Shown: one piece after another, positions 17,830-26,833 of the stretch
Numbering within the stretch: position 1 is the stretch's first letter
Layout: each line of letters starts with the position of its first letter
Assembly: GCA_905215065.1 (NCBI GenBank)
Contig: CAJMOF010000005.1
Location: 82,818 to 146,817, forward strand
Reading direction: 5' to 3'
DNA length: 64,000 nucleotides
Source of the DNA: an uncultured bacterium
Lineage (GTDB): Bacteria; Actinomycetota; Coriobacteriia; Coriobacteriales; Coriobacteriaceae
Notes under the pieces: generated by a model
Seen by the model: only the letters and a program-made list of their open reading frames with translations
Databases searched by the model: none
Told to the model about the DNA's origin: nothing
Position numbers and translations under genes: made by a program

Positions 17830-19203
17830 ATGGACATAACCATCTCCCTTATCACCACCCTTGTTTTGACCCTCATCAACGGCTACTTCTCTATGTCCGA
17901 GATGGCGCTCACCACGGCAAAGCGCGCCGTGCTGGAGCACGAGGCCGAGGAAGGCGACAAGCGCGCCGAGCGCGCCATTAAGCTGGCCGCCGATTCCGAC
18001 CAGCTGCTCGCCACCATCCAGGTCGCCATCACGCTCGTGGGCTTCGCCTCGTCCGCCGTCGCCTCGACGAGCCTGTCCGACCCGCTCGCCACGTGGCTCA
18101 TGAGCTTTGGCATCGCGCCGCTCTCTGCCATCGCACGCGGCCTGGCGCCGGTCATCATCACCGTCGCGGTCGCCTTTGTGTCCATTGTGATTGGCGAGCT
18201 TGTGCCCAAGCGCATCGGCCTCGCCAACGCCGAAGGCGTGTCCAAGCAGGTCGTGGGGCCGCTTTCGGTGTTTCAAAAGATCGCCCGTCCGCTCGTGTGG
18301 CTGACCGGCGCTTGCTCCGATGGTCTGGCCCGCATCCTGCGCATCAAGAGCGCCGACGACCGCCAAAACGTCTCGGAGGAAGAGATCAAGTACATGGTCT
18401 CGGAGCAGGATGATCTGCTCGACGAGGAAAAGCGCATGATCCACGAGATCTTCGACCTGGGCGACACCGTTGCCCGCGAGGTCATGGTGCCGCGCGTGGA
18501 CACCACCATGTGCGAGGACGACGAGACGGTCGCCGACGTGCTGTCCGCCATGCGCCAGACCGGCTTTAGCCGCATCCCCGTCTATCACGAGGATCCCGAC
18601 AACGTCGCCGGCATCGCGCACATCAAGGACCTGATCCAGCCTTCGCTCGACGGCAAGGGCGACCAGCCCATCGCCGACTTTTTGCGCGACGCCACCTTTG
18701 TGCCCGACACCAAGGACATCCTGCCGCTGCTGTCCGAGATGCAGACCTCGCACGACCAGATCGTAGTGGTCGTGGACGAGTACGGCGGCACGGCCGGCAT
18801 CATCACCATCGAGGACATCGTCGAGGAGATCGTGGGCGAGATCGAGGACGAGTTCGACCCCGACAACAAGTACCTCACGCGCCTTTCGCGCCGCGAGTGG
18901 CTTGTCGATGGGCGTTTTTCGTGCGATGACGCGATTGAGCTTGGTTGGCCGCTCGAGGAAAGCGATGATTATGAGACCATCGCCGGCTGGATTTTGGAGC
19001 TTTGCGACTCGGTGCCCGACATCGGAGAGGTGTTTGAGGTTGCGGGGTACAAGTTTAAGGTGCAGTCGATGCGTGGCCAGCGCATCTCGCTCATTCGCGT
19101 GATCGCTCCGGCCGAAACCGATAAGAAGGATTCCGAGCCCTCGGCAGATAAGCCGACGGCGTCGGGTGCGGGTTCTGCGGACCCGCACGACGGCGACGAG
19201 TAG
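17830..19203 (+). CDS. CNNM/CorC-type transporter (DUF21-CBS-CorC_HlyC)
   Basis: 457 residues. The DUF21 membrane domain is at 1-~190 (FSMSEMALTTAKR motif and several helices), the CBS pair at ~215-335 (VMVPRVDTTMCEDDETV; VVVDEYGGTAGIITIEDIVEEIVGE), and the CorC_HlyC domain at ~350-430. An acidic tail ends the protein. This family includes CNNM/MpfA magnesium exporters; hemolysin is an outdated label. The tail and that of the next gene are both Ala/Asp/Glu-rich. The next gene follows after 24 bp, with GGGGAGAG as ribosome site. Confidence 0.9.
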   Translation: MDITISLITTLVLTLINGYFSMSEMALTTAKRAVLEHEAEEGDKRAERAIKLAADSDQLLATIQVAITLVGFASSAVASTSLSDPLATWLMSFGIAPLSAIARGLAPVIITVAVAFVSIVIGELVPKRIGLANAEGVSKQVVGPLSVFQKIARPLVWLTGACSDGLARILRIKSADDRQNVSEEEIKYMVSEQDDLLDEEKRMIHEIFDLGDTVAREVMVPRVDTTMCEDDETVADVLSAMRQTGFSRIPVYHEDPDNVAGIAHIKDLIQPSLDGKGDQPIADFLRDATFVPDTKDILPLLSEMQTSHDQIVVVVDEYGGTAGIITIEDIVEEIVGEIEDEFDPDNKYLTRLSRREWLVDGRFSCDDAIELGWPLEESDDYETIAGWILELCDSVPDIGEVFEVAGYKFKVQSMRGQRISLIRVIAPAETDKKDSEPSADKPTASGAGSADPHDGDE

Positions 19204-19227
19204 GGCAAGGAAGAGTAGGGGAGAGTT

Positions 19228-20091
<864 letters not shown>

Positions 20092-20170
20092 GCTCACCCG
20101 CTTATCACCATCATGTACCTGCGCCTTTACCGTACGCAGATGAGCAAGACGGCAAGCGCTGTGCTGCGGG

Positions 20171-20176
20171 TATAAT
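20171..20176 (+). promoter_or_regulatory. Consensus -10 box (TATAAT) for the YtxH-PRC pair
   Basis: A perfect TATAAT preceded by GCGGG lies 46 bp before the YtxH start, in the 130-bp gap. No convincing -35 is visible, so it may be an extended -10 type. Confidence 0.6.
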
Positions 20177-20221
20177 GGACAGCATTCAAACGGTGGGCGC
20201 CGAGGTGCCCGCAGGAGAGGA

Positions 20222-20617
20222 ATGAACATGGGTAAGACTTTCAACTTTATCTCGGGTGCGCTCTTCGGTGCTACCGCCGGCGCCATCATCGGCGTTGCCC
20301 TGGCTCCGCGCTCGGGCGCCGAGACTCGCGCCATGGCTGCCGATATCGCCAACGACGCCTGGGATAACATGCGCGACACCTACGAGCACGGTGCCGAGGA
20401 GGCCCGCGCTGCGGTCAACGATTTTGGCCCGATGGTCGACGCCAAGACCGATGACCTGCGTGCCAAGGTTGACCTTGCCCGCGAGCGCATGGACCAGCTG
20501 CGCGAGCAGCTCAACGACGCCATCTCGGGCGGCAACGTGACGCCCGCCGCCGATGTCGTGGTCGAGAACGCCGTCGAGGCCGACGCTGAGGCCGCGGAGC
20601 CTTCGACCGAGGCATAA
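20222..20617 (+). CDS. YtxH-domain protein
   Basis: 131 residues with the YtxH layout: one glycine/alanine helix (~10-28, SGALFGATAGAIIGVALAP) and the family RSGAETR motif, then a long amphipathic helix to ~110 and an acidic tail. YtxH proteins are small membrane-linked proteins, often envelope-stress related, of unknown activity. GAGAGGA precedes the ATG; a second ATG two codons later is possible. The stop overlaps the next start (TAATG), so the two products are co-translated. Confidence 0.82.
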   Translation: MNMGKTFNFISGALFGATAGAIIGVALAPRSGAETRAMAADIANDAWDNMRDTYEHGAEEARAAVNDFGPMVDAKTDDLRAKVDLARERMDQLREQLNDAISGGNVTPAADVVVENAVEADAEAAEPSTEA

Positions 20618-21372
20618 TGCGCGCCGGGGATTTTGTCGGCGCCAAGATCTATCGCAAGCCTACCGAGGATAAGCGCACCAAAAAAGACGGCACGTCGCGC
20701 AGCCCTAAAAAGCTCGGCAAGATTCACTTTCCGGTTTTTACCCCGGGTGGTACGCGCGTGGTGGGCTTTATGGTTCGCCAGTCCGATATCGCGGGTATGA
20801 TCGAGCGCCCCGACCGATTTGTGGCGCTCGATGCCATTGGCGTCTACGAGGGCGCCATCGCAGTTGACGACGTCAAGGGCACCTACGATGCCGCTGCGGC
20901 CAAGCGCCTCGACATCAACCTGGACGATTGCATTATCTGGGTTGGCATGGACGTGCGAACGGAGTCGGGCGATGTTGTGGGCTATTGCTCGGATGTGGAG
21001 TTCAAGCCGCGTTCGGGCATCGTGCAGACGTTCTATGTGACCACTGGCACTGCCTCGAGTGTGCTGGTGGGCGACACGCAGATGCCGCCCACGATGCTGC
21101 GCGGCTATGCGGACGGCGCGATGATCGTTTCGGACGAGGTCAAGTCGCTCGGGTATTCGGGCGGCGCCGCCGCAAAGGCTGCCGAGGCAAGCGTCGTGGT
21201 GGGCGATAAGGTCAAGAAGGGCGCCAAGGTGCTCGATGACAAGGGTTCGGTCGCCGTGGACAAGGGCAGTCGCGCGCTGGGCAAGCAGCTCGGCAAGACG
21301 CGCGGTATGTTCAAGGCCTTTAAGGACGAATACCAAAAGGCGAGCGGTGGCTCGTCGAAAGCTAGCAAATAG
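20617..21372 (+). CDS. PRC-barrel-like protein
   Basis: 251 residues, no signal peptide or membrane helix. Two PRC-barrel-like stretches can be seen: KIHFPVFTPGGTRVVGFMV near 35-53 and DCIIWVGMDVRTESGDVVGYCSDVEF near 107-132. The tail is Lys/Ser-rich. PRC barrels bind protein partners, often at the membrane or ribosome. Coupling with the YtxH gene suggests a joint envelope role. The start is fixed by the TAATG overlap. Confidence 0.7.
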   Translation: MRAGDFVGAKIYRKPTEDKRTKKDGTSRSPKKLGKIHFPVFTPGGTRVVGFMVRQSDIAGMIERPDRFVALDAIGVYEGAIAVDDVKGTYDAAAAKRLDINLDDCIIWVGMDVRTESGDVVGYCSDVEFKPRSGIVQTFYVTTGTASSVLVGDTQMPPTMLRGYADGAMIVSDEVKSLGYSGGAAAKAAEASVVVGDKVKKGAKVLDDKGSVAVDKGSRALGKQLGKTRGMFKAFKDEYQKASGGSSKASK

Positions 21373-21393
21373 CGACGTACCAAATGATGGGAG

Positions 21394-21430
21394 GCAAGCC
21401 GGAGACCTGTTGCTCCGGCTTGCTGTGTTT
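21394..21430 (+). terminator. Terminator-like hairpin after the PRC-barrel gene
   Basis: Perfect 11-bp stem GCAAGCCGGAG / CTCCGGCTTGC with an 8-nt loop, followed by TGTGTTT. The T-tract is imperfect. Confidence 0.65.
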
Positions 21431-21444
21431 ATGGGGGAGGGCAC

Positions 21445-22851
21445 ATGCGCCAAAACGGATCCTATTCACACGGGCGCTCGGGCTCGCGTCCGACGGCGCG
21501 CCGCGATCTGGGGCAGCTGCCCAGCGGTCAGCGCAAGCGTCACCGTAGGCCCGGCGCGATGTATCTCAACCATAGCCGCGGCTTTAGCGACCGCAGCGCT
21601 CGCATCGGCAACGGCCGCACGCCCCGTCGACCGTCTCGCCTGCCCTATGCGCTCATTGCCGTGGGCTGCGCACTCGTGCTGTTTATCGCCGCCGTCGTGG
21701 GCTACGTCAACCGCAGTGTGGATGTCGTCCTCAACGGTCAGGAGACTGCAGTGCGCGTCGGCTCTACGCTGCAAAATCTCATCGACGATCAGGAGCTGAC
21801 CGATACCTACGACGCCGGGGACCTGCTGGCCGTTGACGACAGCGTGCTGACCCGCCATGGCGGCGAAAAACTGTCGGTTAAGGTGGACGGCAAGCGCATA
21901 AAACAGGGCAAGTGGAAAAGCCGCGAGCTTACGGGCGGCGAGAAGGTGACGGTCAAGGATGGCCGCGACACGTATGAGAAGCACGAGGTCCAGGCGACGG
22001 TTATCGAGCCCAAGCTCAAGGTCGAGGGCACGGGTGCCATCGAGTACGTCAAGACGTGGGGTATCCAGGGCCGCTCTGAGGTGTGGGTTGGCGAGCAATC
22101 GGGTAAGACGCAGGACCGCGGCGAGGTCGTGCCCGCCACCGATTGCGTGGTCGAGTGCGCGAGCGTGGCGCCCAAGGGCAACGAAAAGTACGTGGCGCTG
22201 ACGTTTGATGAGGGCCCGAGCGGCGCGACCAAGCAGATCTTGCAAGTGCTTAAGGAAAAGGGCGTCACCGCGACGTTCTTCCTGTCGGGCGATGCGGCCG
22301 AGGCTTCACCCGCCACGGCCAAGGCGATTGTCGATGCCGGTTGCGAGGTCGGTTCCAACAGCTACCGTGACGAGTCGCTCAAGGGTCAGGACCGCGACGC
22401 GGTGCGCGAGCAGGTTTCGAAGGGCACCGAGGCGATCAAGTCCGCGACCGGAACGTCGACGATGCTTTTGCGTGCTCCCTACGCAGCCTTTGACGAGCAA
22501 AACTGGATTGATGCGATGGACTTGGTGTCTGCCGTGGTCTCGTGGAATATCGATTCGGGCGACTGGCTGCTCAACGGTGCCGACGAGCAGGTCTCGACGG
22601 TGCTCGATTCGGTGACGCCGGGCAACATTGTGCTGCTGACCGATAACGATGAATGTGCCGAGCAGACGCTCGAGGCGCTGCCGCAGATTATCGACGGGCT
22701 TATTGCCGATGGCTACAAAATCGTGACATTGAGTGATCTGGTCAAGACAGATACATCGCTGAGCAAAAAGCTCACCTCGCTGACGAAGGTCACCATGCCC
22801 AAAAACGCCGTGTTCCCCCAGCTCGCCGAAGATGACGACACCACAGACTAG
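21445..22851 (+). CDS. Polysaccharide deacetylase (CE4) homologue with degenerate active site
   Basis: 468 residues. A basic cytoplasmic N terminus (1-65) and one membrane helix (68-88) are followed by a DUF348-like ubiquitin-fold repeat (~92-150) as in YabE/Rpf proteins, then a CE4 NodB-type domain (~245-440). The NodB motifs are altered. TFDDGP is TFDEGP (Asp255 kept, Glu256); the two metal histidines of the HxxxH motif are Asn305 and Asp309; RxPY is kept (343-346); the catalytic LLHD His is Thr399. It is therefore probably not a normal zinc deacetylase and may bind rather than cut cell-wall glycan. The TAG stop is shared with a GGGGAC repeat. Confidence 0.85.
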   Translation: MRQNGSYSHGRSGSRPTARRDLGQLPSGQRKRHRRPGAMYLNHSRGFSDRSARIGNGRTPRRPSRLPYALIAVGCALVLFIAAVVGYVNRSVDVVLNGQETAVRVGSTLQNLIDDQELTDTYDAGDLLAVDDSVLTRHGGEKLSVKVDGKRIKQGKWKSRELTGGEKVTVKDGRDTYEKHEVQATVIEPKLKVEGTGAIEYVKTWGIQGRSEVWVGEQSGKTQDRGEVVPATDCVVECASVAPKGNEKYVALTFDEGPSGATKQILQVLKEKGVTATFFLSGDAAEASPATAKAIVDAGCEVGSNSYRDESLKGQDRDAVREQVSKGTEAIKSATGTSTMLLRAPYAAFDEQNWIDAMDLVSAVVSWNIDSGDWLLNGADEQVSTVLDSVTPGNIVLLTDNDECAEQTLEALPQIIDGLIADGYKIVTLSDLVKTDTSLSKKLTSLTKVTMPKNAVFPQLAEDDDTTD

Positions 22852-22877
22852 TCATGTAAGAACGTCCCCAATGACTA
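22849..22877. repeat. GGGGAC palindrome overlapping a stop codon
   Basis: TAGTCATGTAAGAACGTCCC...ATGACTA, the reverse orientation of the copy at 14162. Its first three bases are the stop of the CE4-like gene. Confidence 0.85.
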
Positions 22878-22954
22878 TGTCACGGATGCGTCAGCGTTTG
22901 ATATGCCTGCGATGTTTGGAGCATAAAATTGGCGCCACGGCGCGATGCTGATGC

Positions 22955-23171
22955 TATAGTTACTGCGGATAACAAGGGTCAAGAGAAAGGTTGCAGGTGA
23001 AATCCAAACCTCGACCATACAGTCGATGACCCCATGCAGGTGCTTCTTGCGCATGTACGGGGTGTGAGCGCCGAGCGGCGTGCCGCCCGCGCATGCGTAT
23101 ACATATCTAAAAGTCCACGGACGGCGTGCCGGCATGGCCGCAGTCCGAAGGGATAATGATGGGGAGCACCA
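22955..23171 (+). promoter_or_regulatory. Candidate promoter and structured leader of the MgtE-like gene
   Basis: A TATAGT -10-like box at 22955-22960 would give a leader of ~205 nt. The leader has several short hairpins: GGTT...AACC near 23000, TCGAC...GTCGA near 23013, CCCCATGC...GCATGTACGGGG near 23032-23063, and two GGCGTGCCG-containing stems near 23077-23135. Long leaders before Mg2+ transporter genes are often riboswitches, but the M-box consensus could not be aligned, so the type is open. It ends at a GGGGAG ribosome site. Confidence 0.4.
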
Positions 23172-25016
23172 GTGAATTATCTGAGTGAGATGCTCAAACT
23201 GCCGGTCTTGGACGTCGATGGCGAAAAGCTCGGCGTTGTGAACGATTTTGGCATTGCTACCGGCGAAGTTTTTCCGCACGTGACGTCGCTCGCGTTCCGC
23301 GGGCCCGGTAAGACGCCGTTTATGATCAGCTGGCGCAAATGGGTCGACCGTATCGACGAGACGGGTGTGCACCTTAAGTCGCCGGCAACCGAAATCCGTT
23401 TTTCGTACCTGCAGCCGACCGAGCTCTTGCTCGCCCGCGACGTGCTCAACAAGCAGATTGTCGACACGCAGGGCATGAAGGTCGTGCGCGTAAACGACAT
23501 CAAGTTTTCCATGTCGGGCGAAAATCAGTTGCGTCTGCTGGGTGCCGAAGTTGGCGCCCGCGGTCTGCTGCGCGCGATCAGCCCCGCACTTGAGCATGTC
23601 GTCGAGAGCTTTATGAAGCACTTGGGTAAACCGCTCGGCGAGGACATCATCGCCTGGTCCTACATGGACCTGCTCGATCGTTCGACTAAAAACATCCAGC
23701 TTTCGGTGTCGCACAAGACGCTTGGCGAGCTGCATCCTGCTGACATTGCCGATATTATCGAGCAGCTCGACCCGCGCCTGCGTGCGCAGGTGTTCGCGCA
23801 GCTCGACACCGCCCAGGCCGCCGAGGCCATCTCGGAGTTCGATGACGACGAGCTTATGACCGAGATGCTTGAGGGCCTGTCCGATACGGACGCATCGTCG
23901 ATGCTGGCCATGATGGACCCGGACGACGCCGCCGACCTGATCGACGAGCTCGATTACGAGAAGGCCGAGAAGCTTTTGCGCCTGATGGGCGTTCAGGAGG
24001 AGAAGGCGATTCGTAACCTGCTGGGCTATGAGGACAACACCGCCGGCCGTATCATGACCTCGGAGTTTGTCTCCCTGCCCGCCACGGCGACGGTCGGTGA
24101 CGCCATCGAGGCGATCCGCAAGCTCGACGAGGACTTCGAGAGCGTCTACTACGTCTATACCGAGGATCCGAGCGGCATGCTCACCGGCGTTCTTTCGCTG
24201 CGCACGCTTATCGTGGCCGACCGCGACGCCACGCTGGGCCAGCTGGCCTATCGCGACCTGGTTTATGTGTCGCCCGACGACGACCAGGAAGACGTAACGG
24301 ACGAGATGACCAAGTACGACCTGGTCGCCATCCCCGTTTGCGACGAGAACCGTCATATTTTGGGTATCGTGACCTTTGACGACGCCATGGACGTTATCGC
24401 CGAGGAGCACCAGGAGGACCTGCAGATCGCAGGCGTCGGCTCGGGCGACAGCGCGTCCGACGACTCGACGAATGTGCTTAGCTGGTTTGTGCATCGCCAG
24501 TACTGGGTTGTCGTGTGGGGTATTGCCTCGTGCATCATGGCAACCGTGCTGGGGACGGCGCTGGGCTCCGCGCATCTGGTGGTGTTCCCCATGTGCGCCA
24601 TGCCGCTCGTGCTGCTGGCTGCCTCGCGTATGGTGTCGTTCGTCAAGAACTACTTCCTGGAGTACGACGGTCATGACGATGAGCCCAAGCCGTATCTGGG
24701 GTTCTTCTTCCAGAGCACGGGCATGGGTCTGATTCTGTCGCTCGTGACCTACCTGTGCGCCCAGCTGGTGCGTACCGCTGCGTTCCCCGACGCGCCCATG
24801 TTTGAGGAGCAGCTCTTTACCGGCTGCTTTAACATCGCGGCCATCGTCTGTCTGATCGGCAACATGAGCGCCGTGATTTACCTGATGGTGCTGTTCTGGC
24901 GTGACGAGCACGACCTCAATACGTCAGGCACCGCCATGAACGTCATTGCCGTCATGATCTCGTGTGTGGCGTATTGCATCGCCGCGGTGCTGCTCGCCAT
25001 GTCAGTCATGGGTTAG
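23172..25016 (+). CDS. MgtE-like protein: PRC barrel, MgtE-N, CBS pair, divergent membrane domain
   Basis: 614 residues from a GTG start. Order: two PRC-barrel-like segments (1-~110), MgtE_N superhelix (~185-275, LHPADIADIIEQLDP...), two CBS domains (~290-415; RIMTSEFVSLPATATVGDAI, DLVYVSPDDDQEDV), then four or five membrane helices (~440-614). The N-terminal part is the known Mg2+-sensing module. The membrane part lacks the GGNxGNQ pore signature of classical MgtE, so it may be a divergent channel or a regulator. The next gene, an SLC11-type carrier, starts 8 bp after the stop, which suggests a joint magnesium system. Confidence 0.82.
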   Translation: MNYLSEMLKLPVLDVDGEKLGVVNDFGIATGEVFPHVTSLAFRGPGKTPFMISWRKWVDRIDETGVHLKSPATEIRFSYLQPTELLLARDVLNKQIVDTQGMKVVRVNDIKFSMSGENQLRLLGAEVGARGLLRAISPALEHVVESFMKHLGKPLGEDIIAWSYMDLLDRSTKNIQLSVSHKTLGELHPADIADIIEQLDPRLRAQVFAQLDTAQAAEAISEFDDDELMTEMLEGLSDTDASSMLAMMDPDDAADLIDELDYEKAEKLLRLMGVQEEKAIRNLLGYEDNTAGRIMTSEFVSLPATATVGDAIEAIRKLDEDFESVYYVYTEDPSGMLTGVLSLRTLIVADRDATLGQLAYRDLVYVSPDDDQEDVTDEMTKYDLVAIPVCDENRHILGIVTFDDAMDVIAEEHQEDLQIAGVGSGDSASDDSTNVLSWFVHRQYWVVVWGIASCIMATVLGTALGSAHLVVFPMCAMPLVLLAASRMVSFVKNYFLEYDGHDDEPKPYLGFFFQSTGMGLILSLVTYLCAQLVRTAAFPDAPMFEEQLFTGCFNIAAIVCLIGNMSAVIYLMVLFWRDEHDLNTSGTAMNVIAVMISCVAYCIAAVLLAMSVMG

Positions 25017-25024
25017 GTGGTCGC

Positions 25025-26287
25025 GTGCAAAATACCAAGCAAAAGTCGGGCACCAAGCAAAAGCTGACCATCGCGGCCATCTTTGGCGCTATGGGCCCCG
25101 GTCTGCTGGCGGCGCTTTCGGGCAATGACGCCGGCGGCATTGCAACGTATTCCAGTGCGGGCGCCAGCTATGGCTACAAGATGCTCTGGATGCTTCCCGT
25201 CATGACTGTGCTGCTCATCGTGACGCAGGAGACCGCGGCGCGCTGCGGCTGCGTCACGGGTAAGGGCCTGGCATCGCTCATTCGCGAGCGCTTTGGCGTG
25301 CGCAAGAGTGTACTTGCTATGGCGGCGCTGCTGATCGCCAACACAGCCGTGACCATCTCGGAGTTCGCGGGTATCGCGAGTGGCCTTGCTCTGTTTGGCG
25401 TGCCGGCGAGCATTTCGGTGCCGCTCGTGGCGCTGCTGGTGTGGATGCTTACCATGTCGGGTAGCTTTCAGCGCATCGAGAAGATTTTGCTGCTGGTAAG
25501 CTGCGTGTTCGTGACCTACATCGTCGCCGCGTTTATGGCCGGCCCCAACTGGGGCGAGGTCGCGGTCGACTTGGTCGTCCCCAATATTCAAAACGACCCC
25601 AGCTACGTGTCGCTCGTGGTCGCAACGATCGGTACCACCATCGCACCGTGGATGATCTTTTTGGCTCAGAACAACGTGGTCGATAAGAACGCGGGCGAGG
25701 ACGACATCGTGCTGCAGCGTATTGATACCGTGAGCGGCTCGCTTGCTGCCGATGTCATTGCCGGCTTTATTATCATCACGACCGGTACGGTGTTGTTCCC
25801 GGCGGGTATTCAGATTAGCGATGCCGCCGATGCTGCCCGCGCGCTGGAGCCTATTGCGGGTCAGTGGTCCACGGTACTGTTTGCCTCGGGCTTGGTCGCG
25901 GCGAGCTTCTTGGCCGCCTGCGTGCTGCCGGGCGTTACGTCGAGCGCTATCTGCGAGGCATTTGGCTGGGAGCGCGGTGCCGACCGCAGCTGGGACGAGG
26001 CCCCGGTCTATCGCGGCATCATTACGGCCATCATCGGTATCTCTGCCGTGCTGGTGCTTATGCCCGGCGTCGATCTGTTCCAGATTATGATGACCTCGCA
26101 GGTCATCAATGGCGTGCTGCTGCCCGTGGTTCTGGTGTTCCAGGTGGTTATTGCCGCTGACCGTCACATTATGGGCACTAACCGCAACGGCCGCGTGTGG
26201 AATGTGCTCACTTGGGCGACTATCGGTGTGATTACGGTGCTGACGGTCGTCATGTTTGTTCTGCAGGCGATGGGTTACAGCGCTTAG
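25025..26287 (+). CDS. SLC11/NRAMP-related carrier, probable Mg2+ type
   Basis: 420 residues, ~11 helices, NRAMP fold. The metal site differs from Mn/Fe carriers. In helix 1 the usual DPGN is DAGG (35-38), and in helix 6 the soft-metal Met of MPH is Ala (APW at 207-209). Loss of that Met and relaxed helix 1 are the marks described for NRAMP-related magnesium transporters, first characterised from Eggerthella lenta. The GTG at 25025 was chosen over an upstream TTG because TAGGTGG precedes it and the protein then begins as family members do. The MgtE-like neighbour supports magnesium. Confidence 0.83.
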   Translation: MQNTKQKSGTKQKLTIAAIFGAMGPGLLAALSGNDAGGIATYSSAGASYGYKMLWMLPVMTVLLIVTQETAARCGCVTGKGLASLIRERFGVRKSVLAMAALLIANTAVTISEFAGIASGLALFGVPASISVPLVALLVWMLTMSGSFQRIEKILLLVSCVFVTYIVAAFMAGPNWGEVAVDLVVPNIQNDPSYVSLVVATIGTTIAPWMIFLAQNNVVDKNAGEDDIVLQRIDTVSGSLAADVIAGFIIITTGTVLFPAGIQISDAADAARALEPIAGQWSTVLFASGLVAASFLAACVLPGVTSSAICEAFGWERGADRSWDEAPVYRGIITAIIGISAVLVLMPGVDLFQIMMTSQVINGVLLPVVLVFQVVIAADRHIMGTNRNGRVWNVLTWATIGVITVLTVVMFVLQAMGYSA

Positions 26288-26303
26288 CGCCTCTTTTGGA
26301 CTC

Positions 26304-26340
26304 AAAACAGGCCGCAGCGATGGACTGCGGCCTGTTTTTT
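26304..26340 (+). terminator. Intrinsic terminator of the MgtE-like/SLC11 pair
   Basis: Perfect 14-bp stem AAAACAGGCCGCAG / CTGCGGCCTGTTTT with a 7-nt loop, ending in six Ts. Confidence 0.9.
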
Positions 26341-26369
26341 GCCCGCTATAGGGCGTTAGTTATATGGCA

Positions 26370-26599
26370 GTGGACAAAAAATGCCAAATATGAGTACTGT
26401 TGCCTTGCCGATAGCATTTACGACCAAGAAAATAATGAACATAGTTAAGAATCTGTTTATTAAAAGCGGGTCTCCAAGTCCTAAGCCGGCCATTCTGGTC
26501 AACTGGAAGGGTCGCGCGCTACCGCATGAGCGCCATTTTGGGTGGTTTTGCCTGCTACTAAAATGGTAACAGTACTCATATTTGCCACTTTTTGTCCAC
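26370..26599. repeat. Inverted-repeat element E (230 bp), AT-rich interior
   Basis: Arms 26370-26404 (GTGGACAAAAAATGCCAAAT...) and 26565-26599 match over 35 bp with three mismatches. The left interior (26405-26470) is clearly AT-richer than the neighbourhood. Short open frames inside show no ribosome site or family. The 26600-26774 stretch after it holds a 12-bp palindrome AGGAACGTTCCT at 26756-26767 and nothing else recognised. Confidence 0.85.
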
Positions 26600-26774
26600 G
26601 ACCTCTTGGAGTCGGCTCGAAAAGAGTGATTTTGGGTTGTTTGCTGCGGATGTGGGGCTTGGAAACAACGCTCGGGGTGGCGAGGCGCCCAGAATTCGGT
26701 CGCAAGGAGGGCGTTCCTTGGCTGTGTCAGGAGTGTCCCTGGGTGCCGGCACATAAGGAACGTTCCTAACTGCC

Positions 26775-26808
26775 GGAGGGGGTGTCTGCCGTGGCGGGCA
26801 CCCCCTCC
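26775..26808 (-). terminator. Hairpin at the 3' end of the acyltransferase gene
   Basis: Stem GGAGGGGGTG / CACCCCCTCC, extended inward by a GCC/GGC stem, 26 bp beyond the stop of the minus-strand gene. No T-tract on either strand. Confidence 0.45.
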
Positions 26809-26833
26809 GAATGTGGGAAGTTTGCGCTGCAGG

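Noticed and set aside
22981..23171. M-box (ykoK) magnesium riboswitch before the MgtE-like gene
   Set aside because: Context fits, but the conserved M-box blocks could not be aligned; kept only as a leader of unknown type.
22875..24911. 678-codon minus-strand open frame opposite the MgtE-like gene
   Set aside because: Shadow frame; the plus strand carries recognisable MgtE-N and CBS domains.
26381..26569. Small frames inside inverted-repeat element E
   Set aside because: They follow the arms of the repeat and show no ribosome site or protein-like composition.
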